Assembly (NCBI GenBank): GCA_024643365.1
Contig: JAHENC010000021.1
Location: 223,975-287,974 of the forward strand
Direction of reading: 5' to 3'
DNA from: Crocinitomicaceae bacterium
Lineage (GTDB): Bacteria; Bacteroidota; Bacteroidia; Flavobacteriales_D; Crocinitomicaceae
Length of the DNA stretch: 64,000 bases
The translations under genes were made by a program, and so were the position numbers. Below the pieces are notes generated by a model. The model ran no database searches. It saw only the letters and a list, made by a program, of their open reading frames with translations, and was not told where the DNA came from. Positions within the stretch are counted from its first letter, which is position 1. Each line of letters begins with the position of its first letter. Below are positions 38,201 to 45,057 of the stretch, in pieces.

Positions 38201-40437
38201 CAAATTCTTTTGTGCTAACGGTCAATAACAATTGCGGGACCGATCAACACGATTGGAACATTCAATTTACTCCTTGCACAGCACCAACGATTGGAATAAC
38301 GAATCCAAGTATTAGCGGCACCTCTGTGAATTCAGCAAGTTTTGCTTTTGCAGCGACTATTCAAAACATGACAAGTGCTCAAGGAATTCTCCTAAGTCTG
38401 AATGGAACAAGCATTTCGAATTTCAGTTTCAATAATAGTACATTGACAGCGAATCTCAATCTTCAAAACGGATTAAATACAATTGTATTAAAAGGGACAA
38501 ATGCCTGCGGAACAGATATTAAAACCATCACGATTTTCTATACAAATTGTACAGCACCAGTTGTAAGCATTTCGAGTCCAACAAATATAAATGGTACTGT
38601 TGCCTCTTCCGCTTACACCTTTGTAGCTACGATTCAAAATATCACTAGTTCACAAGGTATTTTACTGAGTTTAAATGGTGTGGCTATTACAAATTATAGT
38701 TTTACCAACGGACAACTATCCGCATCTGTAAATCTTGCTTCGGGCATGAACACATTCGTGGTCAACGCAACCAACGCATGTGGCACTGATATGGAATCAA
38801 TTAATGTGAAATACCTAAATTGTACTGCTCCGATTGTTCAAATTACGAATCCACTGAGTAATAACCTTTCGGTTTCTAATGCCTTGTATTCATTCCAAGC
38901 AAACGTGCAGAACATGACGAGTTTACAAGGAGTATCCTTGCAATTAAACGGATCTACTGTGTCCAATTTGTCATTAGCAAATGGCGTTATTTCTGCAAAT
39001 GTGTCTTTAATTGCTGGCAACAATACTTTTGAATTAACTGCGGTGAACACCTGTGGAACAGATTCCAAAACAGTCTATGTGAAATTTGAAGAATGCCTAG
39101 CGCCTGTTGTAAGTATTAGTAGTCCAATGACGACCAACTCTTCAGTAACCAATGCTAGTTTCAATTTTACCGGAACTATTCAAAACATTGGAACTGGACA
39201 AGGAATCAACTTAACCTTGAATGGAAACATTATACCAAATGCCAGTTTCGTGAATGGACAAATTTCTGCCAACTTAACCTTAACAAGTGGGGTAAATCAA
39301 ATTGTATTATCCGCAGTGAATAATTGTGGCTCAGATAGTCAAACATCCAGCATTACCTTCGACCAATGTATTCCGCCGGTTGTGAGTATTCAAAATCCAT
39401 TAGATCTATTTTACGGGGTAAGCAATCCGATTTTCCCTTTCCAAGCGACGGTATTAAATATGCCAAGTACACAAGGAATCAACCTTACCGTCGGCGGAAG
39501 TCCTGTTAACAATTTTAGCCTTGTTTCTAATAATTTGACCTCCACATTGACCTTGCCAGAAGGAGTAATTGAACTTGTTTTAACGGCAACAAATGCTTGT
39601 GGAACATCCTCTCAATCCCGCACCATTCGTTACCAAAACTGTATCCCGCCTGTTGTGAACGTGACTACAGATCCAAGTTCCGGAAGCATAACAAATTCGA
39701 CTAATTTGGTTTACACAGCCAATGTGACAAATTTCTCAACAAGCACGATTCTTCAATTATCAGTAAATGGGGTGAATTTTTCCAATTTTTCCAATAGTAA
39801 TGGTGTAATAAGCGCAAATATCTCCCTTGTTAATGGAATAAATGAAGTTCAACTCACGGCAATTAGCACATGTGGAACAGATACGAAAACGTATGTAATA
39901 ACTTTTGATGATAGCAGTCCAAATGGTGGGCCAGGAAATTCAGATGGAACGTTTAAGCAAAATCAACAAATAAACCAGAACAAACCAACACAAACACCAA
40001 CTACTGTGAAACCGGCGAAACCCGTAACGACTCCAACTCCAGTAAAACCAACAACTCCAGTTGCGAAACCAGCAACAGCGCCACCACCACCACCGCCTGC
40101 AAAACCAGCGGCGAAACCAGTAGCAACACCAACTCCGGTTAAACCAACCTCAACACCGCCACCACCACCGCCTGCAAAACCAGCGGCGAAACCAGTAGCA
40201 ACACCAACTCCGGTTAAACCAACCTCGACACCGCCACCACCACCACCTGCCAAACCAGCACCAACTACAACTACAACTACAACTACAACGAAGCCTACAC
40301 CAACAACCGCTCCTGCAAAAGAATCCACGACAACCGGTGGTGGAAATAAACCATCAACTGTACAACAGAGTCCACAAAATCAAACAAATCCTGTAACACC
40401 GAAAGGTGGAACAACACAAAAAGGAGGAGGCAAATAA
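35218..40437 (+). CDS. Giant outer-membrane/surface protein: beta-barrel, 14 Cys-containing repeats, proline-rich tail
   Basis: A 1739-residue protein. After a 19-residue signal peptide (ending THAQ), residues about 20-265 resemble an outer-membrane porin barrel (FGLNAGVTWNTNDVKN, DVRRLGLELVLHLNR, PYVFGGIGLTWTQTYG, TSAYLRINFKSRG). Residues 289-1565 hold fourteen repeats of about 91 residues, each starting NCxxPxVxIxxP and ending NxCGTDxxTxxVxY, so each unit has two Cys. The last 175 residues are Pro/Lys/Thr-rich with PPPPPPAKP blocks and end KGGGK. No enzyme or sorting motif is visible. The repeats look Ig/adhesin-like. It could be a surface fibre or scaffold held by its own barrel; this is inference. 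Confidence 0.7.
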   Translation: MKKLYILSILLLSISFTHAQRINYDISSKWFFGLNAGVTWNTNDVKNVNSSGYGLVLGRSFNYNYGKIISFDLRGRYLAGTWVGQDTSAFSLSNYQGGPLDSYHSDSNSIYVNNFQTDVRRLGLELVLHLNRIREKTGVDPYVFGGIGLTWTQTYGDLLNTIDSSSLYDYSALQQTGPIGPQLPSTLDGLYETRLDGGFNNQYNVRWMPSLGFGLGYQVGKRTSLGIEHKTTFTKGDSFDGFISESPRLKNDWHHYTSAYLRINFKSRGGNTSENSSSNVNNYTSTTNCPKPVITLVSGNNRTVTNSQYRIEFKVSNLLNASGASFLNDQNQPVLFNYNASTNVLDAMVSLHDGQNRFYLTASNNCGSETATVLVTLLNCVTPTASFTSPNGGNITVRTNDFAFSAIVHGAVNANGIKLVMNGMALNGATYNQTNGLIQRAITLVPGVNTILLTVTNDCGTNTYTATINYDNCAPVSLQFLNPSASGTTTNSSNYTISAALTGSLLNVQVKVFQNGIQIPNVVLQGNGQIQIPTTLTAGINTFNVEVSNGCGNDAELTTINYQNCIAPAISIQSPTQNQSLTASANAIRLKSTISNVASKQNIKVIVNGIEQSNFTFNATTGALELGLAPINGSNSITITATNNCGSDVETIQFNYINCTGITPNVSILSSGGTTNSAIYTLLASTVNPGSISQTGQSITVTQNGSPIAFNQISGQINAITTLIPGVNTFVVTATTSSCGTDSKTITVNYNNCIAPQITLIQPTTTGGTTNNGTLQFKASATNIVQSQNIQLVKNGQQIPFTFTNGIIDASIVLTNGINTITLTVNNTCGNDAETFTVNYVQCTPPTIQLNSSLPSGTTVTNANFQFSAIVLGATAQNMSLKLNGVSIPFNNGNDAVTAALNLSPGLNTIIFNASNDCGVDVETITVNYDNCMAPSISNFSANQTTVIANPTQTISANIAHATTQNIIFTQNGIQRPFSFVNGQFSASVTLSNGANSFVLTVNNNCGTDQHDWNIQFTPCTAPTIGITNPSISGTSVNSASFAFAATIQNMTSAQGILLSLNGTSISNFSFNNSTLTANLNLQNGLNTIVLKGTNACGTDIKTITIFYTNCTAPVVSISSPTNINGTVASSAYTFVATIQNITSSQGILLSLNGVAITNYSFTNGQLSASVNLASGMNTFVVNATNACGTDMESINVKYLNCTAPIVQITNPLSNNLSVSNALYSFQANVQNMTSLQGVSLQLNGSTVSNLSLANGVISANVSLIAGNNTFELTAVNTCGTDSKTVYVKFEECLAPVVSISSPMTTNSSVTNASFNFTGTIQNIGTGQGINLTLNGNIIPNASFVNGQISANLTLTSGVNQIVLSAVNNCGSDSQTSSITFDQCIPPVVSIQNPLDLFYGVSNPIFPFQATVLNMPSTQGINLTVGGSPVNNFSLVSNNLTSTLTLPEGVIELVLTATNACGTSSQSRTIRYQNCIPPVVNVTTDPSSGSITNSTNLVYTANVTNFSTSTILQLSVNGVNFSNFSNSNGVISANISLVNGINEVQLTAISTCGTDTKTYVITFDDSSPNGGPGNSDGTFKQNQQINQNKPTQTPTTVKPAKPVTTPTPVKPTTPVAKPATAPPPPPPAKPAAKPVATPTPVKPTSTPPPPPPAKPAAKPVATPTPVKPTSTPPPPPPAKPAPTTTTTTTTTKPTPTTAPAKESTTTGGGNKPSTVQQSPQNQTNPVTPKGGTTQKGGGK
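36082..39912 (+). repeat. Fourteen tandem coding repeats of about 273 bases
   Basis: The repeats encode units of about 91 residues with two Cys each (CGTD near the end and NC at the next start). Similarity is highest among the later copies around 38280-39400, where NACGTD and NCTAPVVSISSP recur almost unchanged, suggesting more recent duplication there. The DNA copies have diverged enough to be stable. Confidence 0.85.
40096..40262 (+). repeat. 75-base tandem repeat in the proline-rich tail
   Basis: Copies at 40096-40170 and 40171-40245 differ at only two positions, both silent third-codon changes. A partial third copy begins at 40246. The unit encodes 25 residues, so gain or loss of a copy keeps the frame. 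A short ACTACA run follows at about 40263-40290. Confidence 0.9.
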
Positions 40438-40450
40438 GCCTCCTTTTTTA
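40418..40450 (+). terminator. Terminator formed across the stop codon of the giant surface protein gene
   Basis: AGGAGGC at 40425-40431, a six-base loop containing the TAA stop codon, and GCCTCCT running into TTTTT. The 5' arm is coding sequence for the terminal Gly-Gly-Lys residues. Confidence 0.82.
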
Positions 40451-40483
40451 TTAGAAATAGTAGTAATTTTCATCATTTCTTGC

Positions 40484-40491
40484 TATATTCG
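40484..40491 (+). promoter_or_regulatory. Probable -7 element of the PPIase gene
   Basis: TATATTCG differs at one position from TAnnTTTG and lies 20 bases before the ATG at 40512. It follows directly after a terminator, so a promoter is needed here. Confidence 0.4.
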
Positions 40492-40511
40492 CAATCTTAA
40501 AATTTAGTGAA

Positions 40512-42743
40512 ATGGCAATTATCGGAAAAATACGTTCCAAATCGGGATTACTTGTTGGAGTCATTGGACTTGCATTAGCAACATTTATTTTATCAGATTA
40601 CCAACAAATGTTGGGAATAAATGAAGGTCAATATGGAATTGGAACTGTTTACGGGGAAAAAGTTGATCCTAACGAGTACAACGTAGCAAGTACAAAATTT
40701 CAGGAGCAGGGAAGAAACCAAGCAATGCAGAACAACAAAGAGTTCACAGATGCGGATATGGAAACTGCAAATGACAATAGCTGGAACTATTTAGTAGACT
40801 CAACGATTCTAAGCAAAGAGTACGATGCATTGGGTATTTCTGTTTCGGAACGTGAGTTCAATGCATATTTAATGGCAACAGATGGATTCAACATTATCCA
40901 AGATTTGAATCAATTTTTTGTTGATTCACTAACAGGTGTTGTTTCTCCTCAATCGATGGTAGAAGGAAGAAAAAAACTTCAATCTACGTTGACGAAATTG
41001 AAAACAAGCAAAGAACCACAAGCTGTTCAACAATGGAATGGAACAAAACAATATTACACAGATACAAGAAAACGTGAGAAATACTTCGGTTTACTTGATC
41101 AAGCTGCATATGTAACAAACTTAGAAGCGGAGGATAAATATTACGCAGCAAAAGAGACAAAATCTATTTCGTTTGTTTTCCGTCCATATTCTGACATCGC
41201 TGATGCAAATGTGAAAGTATCAGAAAGCGAATTACAAGCGTACTATGAAGAACACAAAGCAGATAAAAAATATGCGATTCGTTCTTCTTCCCGTGAAGTG
41301 AAAGTATTTGATGTAGTAGTTGCTCCATCGAAAGCGGATACGAATAAAATGAATTCAACGTTAAATGAATTGAAAGCTGGATTCATTACTTCAACAAATG
41401 ACTCATTGTATGTATTGCGTAACAGCGACGTGAAAGTTTACTTCAACAACAAACGTTCTACGGCAGTTCCGGAAGGAAATCCAAAATCAAATCAATACCA
41501 AACGTACCCAATCTCTTACGATACAATCTTTAAATTAGCTGCTATTGGTCAAGTTGTTGGTCCTTATGCAATGAAAGAAAACATGGTGATTTCTAAAGTG
41601 ATTGGCTTTACACCATCACGTTTGAAAGCTCGTCACATTTTACTTTCAACAGGTGGATCGAAAGATGCTAAAGTTCTTGAAGCTAAACGCAAAACTGCTG
41701 ATAGTTTACTGAAAGTAATCAACAAGGACAACTTCGTTGCGCTTTCTGATAAATTTTCAGATGACACGCAATCCAAAAAAGCTGGTGGGGTTATTGATAA
41801 TTTCCTTGAAGGTGACATGGTTGCGGAATTCGGATCTTATTGTGCAACAGCTCCTTTAAATAAATTTGGAGTTGTTAAAACTGAATTTGGTTTCCACATC
41901 GTGGAGGTAATGGAAAGAGATGCGTCTAAACTCCCTGTTTTGGCATCCATTTCAAAACAATTTAAAGCTTCTGAAGAAACGATTAGCAACAAGGAAAGTG
42001 AAATCAATAATATCCTTTATAAATTGGATAGAAAAATTGGTAAAACGAGCGATTTGTTGAAAAAAGTAAGCTTGTTTGATACCATTGTACGTCAAGCAAA
42101 CTATGTTGCTCGCTCTATTATGTTAGAAGACAAAGCGCCTAAGGCATATGGATTTATGACATCGATGGCTTCGGATAAAATTCTTGAATTAGCGTATAGC
42201 GAAGGTGTAGAAGTTGGATCATTAACTACCTACCCTATCAAAGATAAAGACAAATACATTATCGGAATGGTTAGCTCTATTAAAGAAGAAGGCGAACCAA
42301 CTTTTGAAAATGTGAAAGCTGAAATGGAAAGAGAACTTATTATCGAGAAAAAAGCGAAACGATTAATGAACCAAATGTCCAAAGGAAACTCATTGAAATC
42401 AGTAGCTAAAAAATGCAATGTTGCGGTTCAATCAGCTGAGATTACTTTTGCGAATCCGCAAATTGCGAATGTTGGATACGAGCCAGAAATCATTGGTATG
42501 CTATTCTCTTCTGTAATGAAAGACGGAAAACGTACATTGCCTTTAAAAGGTAAAAGCGGTGTTTACATGGTTCAAATCATGAAAACAACAAAAGCACCTG
42601 CTTCAACTGTTTTCAAAGTTGAGCGCGATGAAATGACTAAAACGTTGAAAGGATCATTCCAAGGTCAAGCTATTGGGGCACTGAGAAAAACAGCTGAGGT
42701 TGTTGATAATCGTAAATTAAATGAATTAAGATTACGTCTGTAA
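40512..42743 (+). CDS. Membrane-anchored periplasmic peptidylprolyl isomerase (PpiD/SurA-like)
   Basis: A 743-residue protein with one N-terminal membrane helix (about 10-30, SGLLVGVIGLALATFILSDY) and a large periplasmic part, as in PpiD. A SurA-N-like chaperone region follows (about 35-230). The parvulin/PpiC domain is at about 372-475 (KARHILLSTGGS, DNFVALSDKFSDDTQSKKAGGVIDNFLEGDMVAEF, FGVVKTEFGFHIVEVMERD). A second, weaker rotamase-like stretch occurs near 560-700. The length is typical for Bacteroidota PpiD homologues. It probably helps envelope proteins fold, including the outer-membrane proteins encoded nearby. Confidence 0.88.
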   Translation: MAIIGKIRSKSGLLVGVIGLALATFILSDYQQMLGINEGQYGIGTVYGEKVDPNEYNVASTKFQEQGRNQAMQNNKEFTDADMETANDNSWNYLVDSTILSKEYDALGISVSEREFNAYLMATDGFNIIQDLNQFFVDSLTGVVSPQSMVEGRKKLQSTLTKLKTSKEPQAVQQWNGTKQYYTDTRKREKYFGLLDQAAYVTNLEAEDKYYAAKETKSISFVFRPYSDIADANVKVSESELQAYYEEHKADKKYAIRSSSREVKVFDVVVAPSKADTNKMNSTLNELKAGFITSTNDSLYVLRNSDVKVYFNNKRSTAVPEGNPKSNQYQTYPISYDTIFKLAAIGQVVGPYAMKENMVISKVIGFTPSRLKARHILLSTGGSKDAKVLEAKRKTADSLLKVINKDNFVALSDKFSDDTQSKKAGGVIDNFLEGDMVAEFGSYCATAPLNKFGVVKTEFGFHIVEVMERDASKLPVLASISKQFKASEETISNKESEINNILYKLDRKIGKTSDLLKKVSLFDTIVRQANYVARSIMLEDKAPKAYGFMTSMASDKILELAYSEGVEVGSLTTYPIKDKDKYIIGMVSSIKEEGEPTFENVKAEMERELIIEKKAKRLMNQMSKGNSLKSVAKKCNVAVQSAEITFANPQIANVGYEPEIIGMLFSSVMKDGKRTLPLKGKSGVYMVQIMKTTKAPASTVFKVERDEMTKTLKGSFQGQAIGALRKTAEVVDNRKLNELRLRL

Positions 42744-42764
42744 TTATTTCTTAGTGATTTTTTG

Positions 42765-43328
42765 ATGCTCAAATCGGAAATCAGATCCTTTTACAAGGAA
42801 AAAAGATCGGGACTTAGTCCAAACGAAATAGAAAGAATCTCATCACAAGTCACAGCACTTGTGAGAGATTCTTTTTCGTTTAAGGACAAATACGTTAGCT
42901 TGTTTTTACCTATTGAACGTCAAAAGGAAATCAATACCTACGGACTACTCGAAGAAATCATTGAACAAGGCGGATTACCAGTTGTTGCTAAATCGAATTT
43001 TTCAGATCTTAGCATGAGCTTGTTTCTATACGAATCGGCAAATCAATTGAAAGTGAATAACCATGGTATTCCCGAACCTACTGGTGGAATAGAAATCAAA
43101 GCCGAGCAATTAGATATAGTTTTTGTGCCGTTATTAGGGCTTGACAAGAACGGATTTCGAGTAGGCTATGGAAAAGGGTTCTATGACCGCTTACTCAATC
43201 TCTGCAAGCCTGAATGCGTATTTATAGGTTTACACCTGTTCAACGAATTTATGAACGTGGATGACCTACATCAAAACGACATAGCCTTACACCAATGTTT
43301 CACACCAACAAAAAAATATGATTTCTGA
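42765..43328 (+). CDS. 5-formyltetrahydrofolate cyclo-ligase
   Basis: A 187-residue cytoplasmic enzyme that converts 5-formyl-THF to 5,10-methenyl-THF with ATP. Family blocks are the N-terminal LKSEIRSFYKEKRSGLSPNEIE, YVSLFLPIERQKEINTYGLLEEI, the GIPEPTGG loop, and the C-terminal VFVPLLGLDKNGFRVGYGKGFYDRLL that forms the nucleotide and folate site. ATG 42765 is used; the adjacent in-frame TTG at 42762 is less likely. It follows the PPIase by 21 bases, and its 3' end overlaps the small membrane protein gene by 11 bases. Confidence 0.92.
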   Translation: MLKSEIRSFYKEKRSGLSPNEIERISSQVTALVRDSFSFKDKYVSLFLPIERQKEINTYGLLEEIIEQGGLPVVAKSNFSDLSMSLFLYESANQLKVNNHGIPEPTGGIEIKAEQLDIVFVPLLGLDKNGFRVGYGKGFYDRLLNLCKPECVFIGLHLFNEFMNVDDLHQNDIALHQCFTPTKKYDF

Positions 43329-43479
43329 TAAAAAACTACAAGGAAGATTTCATTTGTTGGCCATCCTTTTAATTCCAGCCAACATGATGGCAATATTCCT
43401 ATCTCCTAACTGGTGGATAGAAATACTGGTTCACTTCATTTCTGTGCTTGTGATTATTTTTGTTTTGAAGAAGAAGTAG
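43318..43479 (+). CDS. Small 53-residue membrane protein
   Basis: ATG 43318 to TAG 43479 encodes MISDKKLQGRFHLLAILLIP at its start, then two closely spaced hydrophobic segments (about 13-29 and 33-50), ending VLKKK. The start overlaps the folate cyclo-ligase stop in the fashion of translationally coupled genes, and the last 26 bases overlap the convergent DUF4920 gene. A charged start, hydrophobic body and lysine end look like a real small membrane protein. I do not recognise a family, and short hydrophobic frames can be accidental. Confidence 0.45.
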   Translation: MISDKKLQGRFHLLAILLIPANMMAIFLSPNWWIEILVHFISVLVIIFVLKKK

Positions 43480-43939
43480 GAATTAAAACTCCATCTGCTA
43501 GAAAATTTAATTCAATCTTCGGGGCAACAATTTTGTCGATTTCCGACTGCGGTGCGTTTCCGTCTTCTAAAAAATGTTTTTGAAGTTGCACGGAAATCGT
43601 ATCGTAATATGCGGTTCCATGAAAGTATGCTATATTTCCCGTTTCCGTTTTCGGTGGAATACCAAAATGGTCTTTGAATCGAATACGAAGTAAATCCCCA
43701 TCAGTTTTTTTCACATTTACCCAGCAGCCAGCGCTTTGACAAACATTCACGATTGGAGCAGAAAATGTAAAAGTATCTTGTTGAGGATTTTGGTTGAATT
43801 GTTTCACCATTTCATCCAAAGAAATCGCTTTTGAACTATCCACCGCTGTAGGTCCATAATGTTTGAATGCTTCCTTCTCAGCACCACAGCTTTGCAGAAT
43901 TAATCCAATACTTAAAATTGATGCAAAATAGGTTCTCAT
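43454..43939 (-). CDS. DUF4920 domain lipoprotein
   Basis: A 161-residue exported lipoprotein: the signal peptide ends in the lipobox LILQSC with Cys18 as the lipidation site. The body matches DUF4920 as I know it: KHYGPTAVDSSKAISLDEM, FSAPIVNVCQSAGCWVNVKKTDGDLLRIRFKDHFGIPP, and AYYDTISVQLQKHFLEDGNAPQSEI. The VCQSAGCW motif with two Cys could bind metal or form a disulfide. Its start overlaps the stop of the upstream gene on the same strand (ATGA). No function is established. Confidence 0.78.
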   Translation of the reverse strand: MRTYFASILSIGLILQSCGAEKEAFKHYGPTAVDSSKAISLDEMVKQFNQNPQQDTFTFSAPIVNVCQSAGCWVNVKKTDGDLLRIRFKDHFGIPPKTETGNIAYFHGTAYYDTISVQLQKHFLEDGNAPQSEIDKIVAPKIELNFLADGVLIPTSSSKQK

Positions 43940-44307
43940 TTTTCAAGGAAGTTTTGATAAAAGTCTTGTAATTGGTATGATTTTCCATCAACCACGACTG
44001 TTTGAATTTGATTTGCTGACAAAAAACGTAAAATCACTCGACGTGAATCAGGAGTGTTTGTTACCATTTGAAAGGTAGCTACATGATTTTTTGAATTAAA
44101 ATCAACATAGAAAAATGGCTCGTAATACTTCGCGTAGCTCACCACGTCCTCCGGAGTCAATTGATTCGGTAAGGTAACTTCGATTTTACCGGTCGCAACG
44201 CCTTCTTTCAAATTTTTAGATGAGGGACAACTAGCCGTGTTTGCTGTTTGTGCAAAAGAAATTGAACCCGTCAAAAAGAAAAGGATTCCAAAAAGTACAT
44301 GTTTCAT
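43936..44307 (-). CDS. Secreted hypothetical protein, partner of DUF4920
   Basis: A 123-residue exported protein with a signal peptide of about 19 residues (ending SFAQ). The mature part has no family I recognise: it starts with TASCPSSKNLKEG and continues with PNQLTPEDVVSYAKYYEPFFYVDFNSKN and SRRVILRFLSANQIQTVVVDGK, an alternating alpha/beta pattern. It is translationally coupled to the DUF4920 lipoprotein gene by a four-base overlap, so the two probably act together in the periplasm or outer membrane. It is divergent from rnhB across a 60-base spacer. Confidence 0.65.
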   Translation of the reverse strand: MKHVLFGILFFLTGSISFAQTANTASCPSSKNLKEGVATGKIEVTLPNQLTPEDVVSYAKYYEPFFYVDFNSKNHVATFQMVTNTPDSRRVILRFLSANQIQTVVVDGKSYQLQDFYQNFLEK

Positions 44308-44367
44308 AGCGAAATGGTTTAAAATCGTATGTGCTAATCTACAAAATATTTTGCAATTTTGAATCCA

Positions 44368-44979
44368 ATGGCAAATTTATTAGCATTCTTAGAACTTGGA
44401 CGAACAGAAGGTGGCTGCGATGAAGCAGGTCGCGGTTGTTTAAGTGGGCCCGTTGTAGCCGCTGCCGTAGTATTAGATCCAGACAAACCCATCACTGGAC
44501 TAAATGACTCTAAAAAAATCAATGAAAAAAACAGATTGCTCCTCCGTGATCAAATAATGAATGAAGCCATTTCTTACGCCATTGGAATTGTAACACACGA
44601 AGAAATTGACGAAATAAATATTCTCAACGCAAGTTTTTTAGCAATGCATCGAGCCGTTGATCAATTAAAGGTTCAACCCGCGTTTTTACTCATCGATGGC
44701 AATCGATTCAAAGCGTATCCAAATATTCCACATGCGTGTATCATTAAGGGTGACGCAAAATTTCAATCGATTGCCGCAGCATCAATTTTAGCCAAAACAA
44801 AAAGGGATGAAATCATGGAAAATTTACATGGCGAATTTCCTGTCTACCAATGGAAAAAAAACAAAGGATACCCAACAATCGACCATCGTTCGGCCATTGA
44901 AAAATATGGCCCAAGTCCATATCACCGGTTGACATTTCGCTTACTTCCAGATAAAAGTCAACTTGATTTATTCGAGTAA
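44368..44979 (+). CDS. rnhB: Ribonuclease HII
   Basis: A 203-residue enzyme that removes ribonucleotides misincorporated in DNA and RNA primers from RNA/DNA hybrids. The RNase HII signature is [18 protein letters not shown] near the N-terminus with the first catalytic Asp-Glu pair. It is followed by [16 protein letters not shown] (third acidic residue), [22 protein letters not shown] and the C-terminal [27 protein letters not shown] chose ATG 44368, since the in-frame TTG at 44359 adds three residues outside the family start. The length is typical. Confidence 0.95.
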   Translation: MANLLAFLELGRTEGGCDEAGRGCLSGPVVAAAVVLDPDKPITGLNDSKKINEKNRLLLRDQIMNEAISYAIGIVTHEEIDEINILNASFLAMHRAVDQLKVQPAFLLIDGNRFKAYPNIPHACIIKGDAKFQSIAAASILAKTKRDEIMENLHGEFPVYQWKKNKGYPTIDHRSAIEKYGPSPYHRLTFRLLPDKSQLDLFE

Positions 44980-45057
44980 ACATTTCCTTGTTAATTTAAA
45001 TCACTGTAAGCATTCTAAACACTGCGAATTCAAGCTAATTTTGAATAAATACGTGAA

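Noticed and set aside
36082-39912. Regular repeats of about 273 bases that might suggest a CRISPR or satellite array
   Set aside because: They are diverged, in frame throughout, and encode a coherent protein repeat; unit length is far from CRISPR dimensions.
39963-40328. Minus-strand frame of 121 codons rich in Gly and Val
   Set aside because: It is the exact antisense of the Pro/Ala/Lys/Thr repeat tail, has no independent start signal, and its composition follows from the repeat.
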